From: Prevotellaceae bacterium UBA4361 | GTDB lineage: Bacteria; Bacteroidota; Bacteroidia; Bacteroidales; Bacteroidaceae | NCBI GenBank assembly: GCA_002393575.1 | Contig: DGSN01000032.1 | Location: 1 to 23,701 of the forward strand | Length of the DNA: 23,701 bases | Direction of reading: 5' to 3' | Part shown: positions 6,257-15,202 of the stretch, piece by piece | Numbering within the stretch: the first letter of the stretch is position 1 | How the letters are laid out: each line of letters begins with the position of its first letter | Made by a program: the position numbers and the translations under genes | Notes under the pieces: generated by a model | The model's database searches: none | Told to the model about the DNA's origin: nothing | The model's input: only the letters and a program-made list of their open reading frames with translations

Positions 6257-7276
6257 TTATCGCTTGATGCTCATTTGTTTTAAACAATCAACAAGAAACT
6301 CATTTTCAGAACGAGATTGGGTTGCCAAACGGATGTATGAAGCATCAAGTCCTCGGAAATTGTGACAAGAACGGATGAGAATTCCATATTTTTGTAGAAG
6401 AATCTGTTTCAGTTCAAGACTGTTCCATTTATGACATTTCACCAAAAAGAAATGTGTGTTAGTTGGCATAGCCTTAAAGCCGTCGATGGATTGAATATCA
6501 ATTAGGAAACGCTGTGTCTCATCAAGGTATTCCTGCATACAGAAGGGTTGTTGATGAAAGAGAAGCCATCGGCAGGCATCAAGTGCAAGTGCATTGACAG
6601 ACCAAGGCATTTTCAGTGAGCGTAGGCCACTGATGATCTGATGAGAGGAGATGACGTAGCCCAAACGGAGTCCAGGCACGGCAAAGCGTTTTGTCATTGA
6701 ATGAAGCTGAATGATGTTATTCGAAAGTGCTGCATCCTGTGGTGAAAGCATTGGCATAGAGCAAAAATCATCGTATGACTGATCAACGACAAGTAAAGCA
6801 TGAGGATGTTGCACAGCCCAAGTCGTGAGCACAGAAAGGGGTATGACACTTCCTGTGGGATTGTTGGGATTACAAAGCCAGAGTGCATTTACATCGTCAG
6901 GTACTTCATCGAGAGATTGACAAAACAGTAACTCATGCCCAGCCATACGACAAGCATCTTCGTACTCACTGAATGTTGGAATAAGGATGGCAGAACGAAA
7001 AGCACGAGTTCGTTGTTGTTTAAACAACGTGGCTACGAGGTAAATGGCCTCTGTAGCACCATTCGTCAGAAGAATAGAGTTAAATGGCACATGCAAGTGT
7101 TCTGCCCACAATCTTTGTTCCTCTACGGGTTCAGCAGGAGGATAGTGGTCTATGCTATCCAGACGCATTTGTAAATAAGGTTTAAGCCCAGAGGGTTGCA
7201 ATGCAGGATATACGTTTGAACTGAAATTCATCCGAAGCATTGCGTTTTGTATATCGTCGCCGTGACCTTGAAGCAT
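6257..7276 (-). CDS. cobD: threonine-phosphate decarboxylase-like aminotransferase (CobD)
   Basis: A 339-residue fold-type I PLP enzyme of the HisC/CobD group. Visible motifs are LTNGATEAIYL (70-80), NPNNPTG (136-142), VVDQSYDDF with PLP-ring Asp165 and Tyr168, and HSMTKRFAVPGLRLGY with Schiff-base Lys196. It ends with an Arg-containing YIRLATQS segment typical of the group. The likely reaction is L-threonine O-3-phosphate to (R)-1-amino-2-propanol phosphate, the aminopropanol arm of cobalamin. Sequence alone does not separate it cleanly from histidinol-phosphate aminotransferase; the neighbours CbiB and BtuC and the MLQGHGDD N-terminus (HGGD-like in CobD) decide the call. It starts 28 bp after the btuC stop. 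Confidence 0.85.
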   Translation of the reverse strand: MLQGHGDDIQNAMLRMNFSSNVYPALQPSGLKPYLQMRLDSIDHYPPAEPVEEQRLWAEHLHVPFNSILLTNGATEAIYLVATLFKQQRTRAFRSAILIPTFSEYEDACRMAGHELLFCQSLDEVPDDVNALWLCNPNNPTGSVIPLSVLTTWAVQHPHALLVVDQSYDDFCSMPMLSPQDAALSNNIIQLHSMTKRFAVPGLRLGYVISSHQIISGLRSLKMPWSVNALALDACRWLLFHQQPFCMQEYLDETQRFLIDIQSIDGFKAMPTNTHFFLVKCHKWNSLELKQILLQKYGILIRSCHNFRGLDASYIRLATQSRSENEFLVDCLKQMSIKR

Positions 7277-7304
7277 TATGTGTTGTATAAGAATAAACGA
7301 GATT

Positions 7305-8327
7305 TTACATCATGTCCGTCTTGTGACGGAAAAGGACTGAAGCCACAATAGGAGCACCAATGAGTGCTGTGACAGAATTGACAGGCAATGCTCCTTCGAA
7401 GCCTGGCATACGAGCTATGAGGTTGCAAATCAGAGCCAAAGCAGCTCCCGTGAGAGCCGTTGCTGGCATCAGAACCCGATTGTCGTTAGTGCGCCAAAGG
7501 GCACGGCACAAATGGGGCACTGCCAAGCCAAGGAACATGATGGGACCGCAATAGGCAGTGACAACCGCAACCATCACTCCCGAACAACTGATGACCAGCA
7601 TACGAGCCTGAGAGATATTGAGTCCCAAGTTTTGCGCGTATTTATCACCCAAAAGAAGAATGTTCATGGTCTTTATCAGAAGCATACTTAGAGGAACAAG
7701 CACGGACATGATACCAACAAAGAGCCACACCTGCCCTGCACTAACACGTGAAAAGCTACCCAATCCCCACACAACGTATGCTCGTATGTCTTCTTCGTTT
7801 GAGAAATATTTCAGCACACCGATGATAGCAGTTGCCACATATCCCACCATCACACCAATGATAAGCAATGTTGCATTCCCCTTCACACGTTGAGAGATGG
7901 CGAGAATAAGCATCATCACAGCTAAAGAACCAATGATGGCAGAGGCAATGAGAAGAGCATTTCCAGCCAATCCCATGCTGCTCAGAGCCACTCCACCAAT
8001 GCTTCCTGAAAGGAGCACAACCAACGCCACGCCCAACGATGCTCCATTACTGATGCCAAGTACTGACGGACTGGCAAGGGGATTATGGAAGATTGTCTGC
8101 ATCTGCAATCCGCTGATGGAAAGTCCCGCACCAGCAGCCAGAGCGGTGGCAGCTTGTGGCAAACGTGATTTGAGAAGGATGTTTTGAGACACTTGTGACG
8201 CATTTTCTCCCGATGAAAACAGCACATCTATCACCTCAGAGAGAGGAATGAAGATAGTGCCAACAATAATGTTCAGCAAAAAGAAAAATACCACAAGTAA
8301 ACAAATGGCAACAAATCGAAAATTCAT
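7305..8327 (-). CDS. btuC: corrinoid ABC transporter permease (BtuC-like, FecCD family)
   Basis: A 340-residue membrane protein with about ten hydrophobic segments. Family marks include RLPQAATALAAGAGLSISG (about 55-73), NPLASPSVLGISNGA (about 82-96), and the C-terminal GPIMFLGLAVPHLCR (about 260-274), which carries the loop that meets the ATPase. FecCD permeases move siderophores, heme or B12; the call to B12 rests on the adjacent BtuF-like gene and the cobalamin operon. It starts 1 bp before the stop of the BtuF gene ends, so the pair is tightly coupled. No ATPase (BtuD) gene follows or is present elsewhere in the window. Confidence 0.88.
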   Translation of the reverse strand: MNFRFVAICLLVVFFFLLNIIVGTIFIPLSEVIDVLFSSGENASQVSQNILLKSRLPQAATALAAGAGLSISGLQMQTIFHNPLASPSVLGISNGASLGVALVVLLSGSIGGVALSSMGLAGNALLIASAIIGSLAVMMLILAISQRVKGNATLLIIGVMVGYVATAIIGVLKYFSNEEDIRAYVVWGLGSFSRVSAGQVWLFVGIMSVLVPLSMLLIKTMNILLLGDKYAQNLGLNISQARMLVISCSGVMVAVVTAYCGPIMFLGLAVPHLCRALWRTNDNRVLMPATALTGAALALICNLIARMPGFEGALPVNSVTALIGAPIVASVLFRHKTDMM

Positions 8328-8328
8328 T

Positions 8329-9492
8329 CTACAGAACTTTATAATACTTTGGTTGATAATCTTTTAAGATATTTGGATGAAAGGCATGGATGAAGTCAAG
8401 CAAAATGGTGTCAGGCTCCATAGGCGACAGTTCATTGAAAGGCGTATTTCCCATGTCGCAAGTAATAATGCGATGTTCTTTCCATGGTCGAAAATCCATG
8501 TATCGTTCATCCTCAGACGAGAGGGATTTGTAGGTAATAGCACTGTGTCCCTTACTCTGCACAATCCAGAAATCAACATCGTTTGCCTGCGAATACACAT
8601 TCTCAAAATCGAGATTCACACCTCCCGAACGTTCATCTCCCGACATGAAATAACGAGCACCAGCGTCATGGCAAATCTGCGAAATGAAACTTTCTCCACC
8701 CATAGCATACCAATTGTCGCCATGAAGCTTACCGTAGAGTACAGAAGGGAGTTGAAGGGTATCAGCAGAAGCCACAAGCGAACGAGCAGCAAGGTAATTC
8801 TTCTCCACAACAGAGAAAAGAGAATCTGCCTCATGTTCCTTACCAAGAAGGAGACCAACAATCTTTATCCATTCTGCCTGAGCCAGGGGAGACGTTTCCT
8901 GATAGCCCATGTAGGGAACGAGAGGGATGCCGAGTTCTGCCAAAACATCAAAACCGCCTCTTTTTGACAAAGAAACCAATATGACAGACGGTTGGTTTGC
9001 CATAATGAGTTCCACATCGAAATTGCCTTCTTTTCCAATCTTCACAATGCGTCCATCATCCAGTCGTTGCTTGAGTTCTTTCGAGAAAAGTCGCTTTGCG
9101 CTCATCACTCCCGAAACAATATCAAGAGCCTGAAGTTTGAGAAAGCCACTCAACTGAAGGGTGGTGGTGCAAATAGCACTCCTGATAGGTACACGTATCT
9201 TGGGCATGTCAGCAGGGATGCCCTCTGCATCTACCCCATCTTCGACCAAAGCAAAGCGAAAGGAAGACGAATTGCTTTCTATCTGAGGGTCGCAAATCTC
9301 CAGCAACCTCCATCCTTCCCGCTGTTCCACACGGAAACCCTTAGCGTATGAAGCGTAGAGTGATGCCTTGAGAGAGTCCTGTCCATCGGTCTCAACCTGT
9401 AAATGCTTGCTCGTGTGTTGGCATGAGAAACACACCATGATACCACATAAAAGTATCAAAACCTTTTTCATTTTTATATTCATGATTAACAT
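8329..9492 (-). CDS. btuF: corrinoid-binding lipoprotein (BtuF-like)
   Basis: A 387-residue periplasmic binding protein. Three in-frame ATGs are possible (9492, 9483, 9471); the last gives a standard leader, MKKVLILLCGIMVCFSC, with a lipobox Cys. The body has the two-lobed type III binding-protein pattern: IRSAICTTTLQLSGFLKLQA, then NQPSVILVSLSKRGG (about 165-180), a helical linker, and a C-terminal lobe with DFWIVQS. The family binds B12, heme or iron-siderophores; the cobalamin context favours corrinoids. At 387 residues it is longer than E. coli BtuF and typical of Bacteroidetes members. It is adjacent to btuC; the preceding gap holds an inverted repeat. Confidence 0.85.
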   Translation of the reverse strand: MLIMNIKMKKVLILLCGIMVCFSCQHTSKHLQVETDGQDSLKASLYASYAKGFRVEQREGWRLLEICDPQIESNSSSFRFALVEDGVDAEGIPADMPKIRVPIRSAICTTTLQLSGFLKLQALDIVSGVMSAKRLFSKELKQRLDDGRIVKIGKEGNFDVELIMANQPSVILVSLSKRGGFDVLAELGIPLVPYMGYQETSPLAQAEWIKIVGLLLGKEHEADSLFSVVEKNYLAARSLVASADTLQLPSVLYGKLHGDNWYAMGGESFISQICHDAGARYFMSGDERSGGVNLDFENVYSQANDVDFWIVQSKGHSAITYKSLSSEDERYMDFRPWKEHRIITCDMGNTPFNELSPMEPDTILLDFIHAFHPNILKDYQPKYYKVL

Positions 9493-9528
9493 GTTTAGTG
9501 TTTAACGTGAAGAGTGAAGCGTGAAGAG

Positions 9529-9596
9529 AAGTACAAAGTACAATTTACAAAGTACAAATTCCTAAGCCTGTACATTGTTCTTTGTACTTTGTACTT
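9529..9596. repeat. inverted repeat of the TACAAAGTAC family
   Basis: AAGTACAAAGTAC (9529-9541) is the exact reverse complement of GTACTTTGTACTT (9584-9596), with further TACAAAG copies inside. GTGAAGAGAAGTACAAAG (9521-9538) recurs at 14903-14920. It fills the gap between the CobK-CbiD and BtuF genes and could pair in the transcript. Confidence 0.75.
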
Positions 9597-9621
9597 AATA
9601 GAGGTTTTTCTCTTTTAACTT

Positions 9622-11427
9622 TTAACTTCCCAACACCTCCCCCCTTTCAGAGATGAGAAGAATGTCAAGATGCCCATTCCGTAGCAGCACATCGCAGCAA
9701 GAGTGAATACGACGAATAAGCACACGTGCAAAGCGTTGCATTTCGGAAGGAGACAACAAATCCCATAGTTCCCGAGCCATGTTAAGACCACAGAGCCTTT
9801 CAATAGGTATATGAGCTTCAGCAGCCATTTCCAGAAGAAACGCTCGATTCATCGTAACGTCATGGCTATGAGTGTTCAGATGTCCTTCAGCCAATTTCAC
9901 AGCCTTGCCTATCATCACGCCAAGTGTTAACTTACGAACTCCGAGTTCGTCAGCAAAGCGAATGGCATCTCCAATGAAATTGCCGTAGTGGACAAACGCC
10001 TGCGGAGGCAGAGAAGGATAATAGTTGCGTAGGAAACGCTCACTTTTAGCACCGCTATTGATGACAACACGCTCGGCCCCCATTGCCACACCCACCGACA
10101 TTTCTCGTCTGATACTCTCAATCCGGGCTTCATTGGAAAACGGATGGACAATACCACTCGTCCCGATGATACTTATTCCACCGACCACACCTATCCGAGG
10201 ATTGAAAGTGTGTTCAGCCGTTTCCCTACCATTTGGCACAGAAATCGTCACTTCAGCTCGTTCGTCCTCCTTCAGTAAAGGAAGAATATTGTTGCGAATC
10301 ATTTGTTGGGGAACAGCATTGATGGCGGGAGAACCGACAGGAAGCCCCAGTCCAGGCAGCGTGACAGTGCCAATGCCTTCACCACCCCTTATCGTGATGC
10401 GTTCTCCGTATGCCGACGAGCGGTCTTCCCCACCCTCTTCCCCAACAGAATCAGGGAAAAGAAGAACCTCAGCCCATATCTCCAGCCCATCAGTCACATC
10501 GGGGTCGTCGCCAGCATCTTTCAACACACATGCAGAACAGCCCTCCACCCGATGAATCTCCACAGGAATATCCTCGCCGTCGGGAATGCGAACCAACACC
10601 GATGATTCATGCGTCAGCGCAGCAATGGCAGCAGCAGTAGCACACGTTCCCGTCGTAATACCTATGCGAAGGTCAAAGAAATCGGGTAGGAACCGCTGCA
10701 CATGCCATCTCAAGCCATAGGGACCATTGCACAAAGAGAAAATCCCAGAAATGGGAGGACGTTGAATCGCAAACACACTAATGTCCAGTCGCCGTGCCTC
10801 GTCAACCTTCTCTTGAAAACCACCGCTTATCCCACTTTCTTTCGTCAAAATAGCATCAGGATTCAACACCTCCCAACCCCCTTCGCCCTGTTCCAGTTTA
10901 GGCTCCTCGCATAGCAAATGGTCGGCAGGGAATCCTTCACGCACAGCCAACTCCATCGAAGAACTACGAGGAAGAATGCGGAACCAACACTCATGCCGCG
11001 ACCAAAACGCCTTCAATCTACCGATTGTCTGAACACCAGTCAGAGCCAGCAAGCGATGGATTCCCGCATCCTCAAGACGGGCAATGGCATCCCTATAATC
11101 CTTACACCAAACAATAGAAGCATCGCGCACAGGATAATGTCGCTCGAAGCGTATGGCAGGAATACCCAAAGCCTCCGACACCTTAGCAACATTCCCATGC
11201 ACAACTTCAGCAAAAGGATGGGCAGCATCCACCAGCAAACGAATGTCATGCTTCACACAAAAGTCTGACATCTCCGCAGCATCCATCGCACCCACCATCC
11301 GATGGGCGCACACCGATTCGATGCGCTGTTCCCCACCACGAGTGGAGTAGTAAAACGGCTTGCCTGCTTCATCCAGCACTTCGACCGCCTTCCTGCCTTC
11401 CGTTGTTCCACCAAGAACAAGTATCAT
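9622..11427 (-). CDS. cobK-cbiD: CobK/CbiJ-CbiD fusion (precorrin-6A reductase and C1 methyltransferase)
   Basis: A 601-residue fusion. Residues 1 to about 248 are CobK/CbiJ: MILVLGGTTEGRK Rossmann start, DAAHPFAEVVHGNV (67-80), LALTGVQTIG, and LTKESGISGGFQEKV (194-208). Residues about 253-601 are CbiD: LRIGITTGTCATAAAIAA (253-270), IPDGEDIPVEI, GEGIGTVTLPGLGLPVG, FSNEARIESIRREM and SHDVTMNR. CbiD methylates C1 of cobalt-precorrin-5B; CobK/CbiJ reduces (cobalt-)precorrin-6A. CbiD marks the oxygen-independent route. Such fusions occur in Bacteroidetes. Both halves look complete. A gap of 59 bp separates it from the upstream CbiG-CobM gene. Confidence 0.92.
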   Translation of the reverse strand: MILVLGGTTEGRKAVEVLDEAGKPFYYSTRGGEQRIESVCAHRMVGAMDAAEMSDFCVKHDIRLLVDAAHPFAEVVHGNVAKVSEALGIPAIRFERHYPVRDASIVWCKDYRDAIARLEDAGIHRLLALTGVQTIGRLKAFWSRHECWFRILPRSSSMELAVREGFPADHLLCEEPKLEQGEGGWEVLNPDAILTKESGISGGFQEKVDEARRLDISVFAIQRPPISGIFSLCNGPYGLRWHVQRFLPDFFDLRIGITTGTCATAAAIAALTHESSVLVRIPDGEDIPVEIHRVEGCSACVLKDAGDDPDVTDGLEIWAEVLLFPDSVGEEGGEDRSSAYGERITIRGGEGIGTVTLPGLGLPVGSPAINAVPQQMIRNNILPLLKEDERAEVTISVPNGRETAEHTFNPRIGVVGGISIIGTSGIVHPFSNEARIESIRREMSVGVAMGAERVVINSGAKSERFLRNYYPSLPPQAFVHYGNFIGDAIRFADELGVRKLTLGVMIGKAVKLAEGHLNTHSHDVTMNRAFLLEMAAEAHIPIERLCGLNMARELWDLLSPSEMQRFARVLIRRIHSCCDVLLRNGHLDILLISERGEVLGS

Positions 11428-11486
11428 CTATTAGTTTTTGAGTTGATGAGTTTTTAAGTATTTAAGTTTTCGCGGAGAGTATCATT

Positions 11487-13289
11487 CTACTCCCCTCGCC
11501 CTTTGGAGAGGGGTTGGGGTGAGGCTTCATTCCTATACAAATGGCTGAAATTCTTGTCATAAAGCAGCGACGTGGAAGAGCGGTTGTCAATAGCCTCACC
11601 CACCACAATCATCGTTGTGAGAGTGAGATGATGGTCCTTGACGATACTTGCCAAATTCTTCAGCTGCCCACGATAGATGCGCTGGTCGGGCCACGTGAGA
11701 TGGTAACAAGCAGCGACAGGTGTTTCAGCCGGATATTCAAGAAGCAGCTGAGCCTGCACATCGTCCACGATGGAAGCACTCAAGAAAATGCACATCGTGC
11801 TTCGGCTACGAGCCAGTAGATGCAAGCGTTCCCGCTCAGGCATCGGAGTACGGCCCTCGCCACGAGTGAGAATAATCGTCTGGCACCGTCCTGGAATTGT
11901 GAATTGCGAACGCAGTTCTGCAGCAGCAGCCAAGAACGACGAAATGCCAGGAGTAATATGGTACGACATGCCGTGAGCATCAAAAAACGCCATTTGCTCC
12001 TCTATGGCACCGAAAATGCAAGGGTCGCCAGTATGCAAGCGAACAACCAATTTGCCCCTGTCGTAGAAATCCTTCATCAATGCGCATTGCTCCTCCAAGT
12101 TCATATCAGCAGACGAGCGCACCGTAGCACCAGCCTTGGCACAAAGAGTGAGCTCACGAGGTACCAACGAACCTGCATAGAGAATCAAATCTGCACGTTC
12201 CAGAAAACCACGTCCACGCACCGACACAAGTTCTGGGTCGCCAGGGCCTGCACCCACAATCTCGATGTGTCCCTCCCGCAGATGCAGCCTGTCAATAGCC
12301 ACAGCCACCGTGAAGTCCTTCCCTTTCCGCTTCGGCAGCAACAAGCGACCATGATTCGCACCCAAGATGGCAGCAGCTTCACACACAGAAGAAGTGCCCA
12401 CATGCTTTGCCACAACCTCCGAAGGAGATGGTACCGTCACCCTGCACAACTCATCAGCCGAATAGAAACGCACCGACGACCTCTCCTTGAGAATCTGAAA
12501 CACAGGCTCCCCAGCCTTCACGTCGATAGAGCAATACTCACAAGCAACAGCATAAAGCCCATTCCCCTCCACCACATCATGGATGGAGGCAATGATTTCC
12601 TCAGCAGGCTCCGCTTCGTGGGCCAAACCGATGCCAAACGTCAACACACGAGGAACAAACTGCACCCATGCAACAGGCACCGCCACCCCAGCTTCAACCC
12701 TCCGATAAGGCGAAACAACAATCAACGCCTCGAAACGCGCATCCACCTCATCAAGAGAGGACACAATCCGAACATGCGCCGGAAGACTGCTTTCCAAATA
12801 GTCCGTTCCAACGTCGCGCACATCCAGCAGCAGAGCAACAGGCTTGCGGTTGACGAAAGCAAATATCACCCTGTTCATATCCTCCCCATGCACCAACGAC
12901 CATCGAAAACGCCTTGCCAACGTGTCGAGCGACCACAGCCCCGCATTATCCGACTGCGTCGTTATCACAGGAGAAGCACCCAAGAGCGAAGCCAAGAGCA
13001 GCGTCAGACGGTTGGCACCGCCCAAATGTCCACTCAGCACCGACACCACATTCCTCCCCATGCTGTCGATACAAACCACAGCAGGGTCTTCATGCTTGTC
13101 TTGAATCAGAGGAGCAATCGTACGCACACAAATGCCCATGGCACCAACAAAGACAAAACCATCGTATTGATGAAAAATCAGGCGAACCTCACTTCTCCTC
13201 ATAATCTTGTTTTCCTCCTCCAGCAGCGAAGAAATACGTTCAGCCAACCTTCCTCCTTCCTCCGACACTGGGATAATTGCTATCTTCAT
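11487..13289 (-). CDS. cbiG-cobM: CbiG-CobM/CbiF fusion
   Basis: A 600-residue fusion. The N-terminal 335 residues are CbiG: GFVFVGAMGICVRTIAPLI (44-62), VSVLSGHLGGANRLT (82-96) and a C-terminal CbiG lobe ending in GRLLLPKRKGKDFTVAVA. CbiG opens the C20-containing delta-lactone ring, releasing acetaldehyde. Residues about 341-585 are the C11 methyltransferase CobM/CbiF: EIVGAGPGDPELVSVRG (343-359), RLHTGDPCIFGAIEEQ and ITPGISSFLAAAAEL. The last dozen residues (ASPQPLSKGRGE) are encoded by a GC-rich repeat (11490-11523) found elsewhere in this locus, so the natural C-terminus probably ended earlier. The gene is GC-richer than the flanking accessory DNA. Confidence 0.92.
   Translation of the reverse strand: MKIAIIPVSEEGGRLAERISSLLEEENKIMRRSEVRLIFHQYDGFVFVGAMGICVRTIAPLIQDKHEDPAVVCIDSMGRNVVSVLSGHLGGANRLTLLLASLLGASPVITTQSDNAGLWSLDTLARRFRWSLVHGEDMNRVIFAFVNRKPVALLLDVRDVGTDYLESSLPAHVRIVSSLDEVDARFEALIVVSPYRRVEAGVAVPVAWVQFVPRVLTFGIGLAHEAEPAEEIIASIHDVVEGNGLYAVACEYCSIDVKAGEPVFQILKERSSVRFYSADELCRVTVPSPSEVVAKHVGTSSVCEAAAILGANHGRLLLPKRKGKDFTVAVAIDRLHLREGHIEIVGAGPGDPELVSVRGRGFLERADLILYAGSLVPRELTLCAKAGATVRSSADMNLEEQCALMKDFYDRGKLVVRLHTGDPCIFGAIEEQMAFFDAHGMSYHITPGISSFLAAAAELRSQFTIPGRCQTIILTRGEGRTPMPERERLHLLARSRSTMCIFLSASIVDDVQAQLLLEYPAETPVAACYHLTWPDQRIYRGQLKNLASIVKDHHLTLTTMIVVGEAIDNRSSTSLLYDKNFSHLYRNEASPQPLSKGRGE
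11490..11523. repeat. GC-rich palindromic repeat at the cbiG-cobM 3' end
   Basis: A segment starting CTCCCCTCGCCCTTTGGAGA and ending GGTTGGGGTGAGG. It has the same architecture (C-rich arm, short T-containing loop, G-rich arm, G-rich tail) as the units at 15908-16070. It supplies the last 11 or so codons of cbiG-cobM; the TAG stop (11487-11489) follows directly. Confidence 0.7.
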
Positions 13290-13332
13290 TTTTATCCTAA
13301 ATTTTCAACTACAAATAACTGAGATTTTTTTG

Positions 13333-13355
13333 AACCACAGATGGCACAGATGCAC
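13333..13355. repeat. diverged copy of ACCACAGATGGCGCAGATGA repeat
   Basis: AACCACAGATGGCACAGATG here resembles the two 24-bp copies at 20938-20961 and 21035-21058. It lies in the gap between cobL and cbiG-cobM. Confidence 0.55.
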
Positions 13356-13378
13356 TTCGCTCCGAATGAAGAACCGTA

Positions 13379-13589
13379 ATTAAGTACAAAGTACAATTTA
13401 CAAGGTACAACGTGGATGTACTTCTTTGTACTTATCACAGTTTCCACGTTGTACTTTGTTCTTTGTCCTTTGTACTTTCAGAACCTCCATTAAGTACAAA
13501 GTACAATTTACAAGGTACAACGTGGATGTACTTCTTTGTACTTATCACAGTTTCCACGTTGTACTTTGTTCTTTGTCCTTTGTACTTTC
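13379..13589. repeat. 101-bp tandem duplication, period 110
   Basis: Segments 13379-13479 and 13489-13589 are identical by eye, with 9 nt between. Each contains GTACAACGTGGA paired with TCCACGTTGTAC and outer AAGTACAAAG/CTTTGTACTT arms, so each copy can fold into a long hairpin. They lie just after the cobL gene start-to-end direction, between cobL (stop 13611) and cbiG-cobM (start 13289). Perfect identity implies a recent duplication. Confidence 0.9.
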
Positions 13590-13610
13590 TAAGATTCCTT
13601 TTAAAATCCC

Positions 13611-14879
13611 TCAAATCCCTGACCCTTTTCCCTGTTTCCGAGCCTTCAGAATTCGAATCGGGTGGTAGTCGTCCACAGCCACACAGACAGGCGAGCACAA
13701 CTCCATCCCCAGTTCCGAGGCAGTGCTGCAAAACACCTCCTCGCTGTCGCACCGTATGCGCACATCCGACACACTCGCAGGGTCAACACAATTGAAAACC
13801 ATCACGCCACCCTCCAGCAGGCAAGCAAAAGCCTTCACCATCAACTCACGCAAGCGGCCACCATGACCGCCCACGAAGATGGCATCAGGGCGGCAGACCA
13901 CACGTCCCTCCTCGTCACGCAGGGCATCCACGTCAGCATCCACAAAGTCAGTAATGAAGGACTGGATGCCAGGAGCATGGAAACGCACAGCATTCCTCTC
14001 CAGCAGCGGACCACACTCCGAACGCAATTCGAACCCCACCACACGCAGACGAGGATAAAGCAGCCGAGCCTCAATCGAAACACTCCCAGTGCAAAAACCT
14101 ATGTCCCACAAGCACGACCGCCACCGCAACTCCAACGCAGCAAGCGTCAGCACACGCACAGCAGCCTTCGTTATCATCCTGGGACGGCCAACCAAACCCT
14201 CAAACAGATCATCCGCAATCCCCATGCCCCACGAAGAGCGAGGAGCACAGCCATGCAGAATCACACAGTTGGGACTATCGAACACACCGTTCATCGCTTC
14301 CTCCAACGAAAGCCGAGAAACCCGTTCACACACCTCATTGCCCAAACGCTCACCCACCCACATCACATAGTCCGAAAAGCCAAAACGGAGCATCCGCTTC
14401 GCAATCGCAGCAGGCGAATGCACAGTGTCCGTCAGCACACCAATCATCCCCTCGCCACCAATCAGCGCAGCATCCAGTTCGTGCCACGGCCGACCCGTCA
14501 GCGACACCACCCTCATATCCTGATACGGAAGAACCGCCCTGTGCGCCAGCACCTGTAAACAATTGAACGAAGGATACACCTCCAGCCGCGCATCGGGCAG
14601 CACACGCCGAAGCGTATTGGCAAAGCCGAAAAAAAGAGGGTCGCCCGAGGCGAAAACCACCATTTCCCCATCATAGCCCTCGTATGCCTCGAAAACATCA
14701 GAAAGAGGAGCAGCGATGGGAATCCACACGTGGTCCTCAGGCAACAAGACCCTCACCGACTCATACAGTCTTCGTCCCCCCGAAAACACCCGATGCCCCC
14801 GAATGGCATCCATCACTTCGGGAGCAAACCACGGCCGTTGACTGTCGTCCATACCTACCACTATAAAACGTTCGACCAT
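13611..14879 (-). CDS. cobL: precorrin-6Y methyltransferase/decarboxylase CobL (CbiE-CbiT)
   Basis: A 422-residue fusion. Residues 1 to about 210 are the CbiE C5-methyltransferase half: FIVVGMDDSQRPWF start, FASGDPLFFGFANTL (76-90) and PSFNCLQVLAHR (103-114), then TDTVHSPAAIAKRML. Residues about 222-422 are the CbiT C15-methyltransferase/C12-decarboxylase half: GRPRMITKAAVRVLTL (231-246), the SAM loop DIGFCTGSVSIEA (259-271), and DAIFVGGHGGRLREL. The DIGxGTG loop here reads DIGFCTGS, a mild variant. Length matches the usual CobL. A 321-bp gap with the 13379-13589 repeat lies downstream, and a 354-bp gap upstream. Confidence 0.92.
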   Translation of the reverse strand: MVERFIVVGMDDSQRPWFAPEVMDAIRGHRVFSGGRRLYESVRVLLPEDHVWIPIAAPLSDVFEAYEGYDGEMVVFASGDPLFFGFANTLRRVLPDARLEVYPSFNCLQVLAHRAVLPYQDMRVVSLTGRPWHELDAALIGGEGMIGVLTDTVHSPAAIAKRMLRFGFSDYVMWVGERLGNEVCERVSRLSLEEAMNGVFDSPNCVILHGCAPRSSWGMGIADDLFEGLVGRPRMITKAAVRVLTLAALELRWRSCLWDIGFCTGSVSIEARLLYPRLRVVGFELRSECGPLLERNAVRFHAPGIQSFITDFVDADVDALRDEEGRVVCRPDAIFVGGHGGRLRELMVKAFACLLEGGVMVFNCVDPASVSDVRIRCDSEEVFCSTASELGMELCSPVCVAVDDYHPIRILKARKQGKGSGI

Positions 14880-15028
14880 TATGTTAAGTTTTTAAGTTTA
14901 ACGTGAAGAGAAGTACAAAGAACAAAGGACAAGGAACAACGTAGTAATACGTGAGTTCGATATAACAAAATATGTTCTTTTGTAGTGCCTCTACGAGGCA
15001 GAACCTTTAGCTCGGCGTAGCCAAATCC

Positions 15029-15130
15029 TACAAATCTATTCAAAATCTGTCAAAATCTCATTCATATTTGTAAGATTTGAGAAGATTTGTGAGATTTCTC
15101 GCGAAGCGACTCCTTATACCGAACTGACGT
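15029..15130 (-). repeat. 102-bp dispersed repeat, copy A (inverted relative to copy B)
   Basis: Matches 23598-23699 in inverted orientation at about 100 of 102 positions by eye. Read on the minus strand it opens ACGTCAGTTCGGTATAAGGA and carries three AAATCT words (about 10 bp apart) followed by three AGATTT words, so one half can fold back on the other. Confidence 0.88.
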
Positions 15131-15202
15131 TAGTAATAGAAAATCCTTTAAATCCTTGATTGTTCTTGGTAAATTGTACTTTGTACTTAATTGAGGTTCT
15201 TC

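Noticed and set aside
6257..7276. Histidinol-phosphate aminotransferase HisC
   Set aside because: The fold and motifs alone would allow it, but it sits between btuC and cbiB in a cobalamin locus with no other histidine genes.
11820..13322. A 500-codon plus-strand open frame opposite cbiG-cobM
   Set aside because: It is antisense to a fully recognisable fusion enzyme. Its translation is rich in His, Arg, Gln and Ser with no domain, typical of the reverse of a GC-rich gene.
13662..14558. A roughly 300-codon plus-strand open frame opposite cobL
   Set aside because: Antisense shadow of cobL with no recognisable motif.
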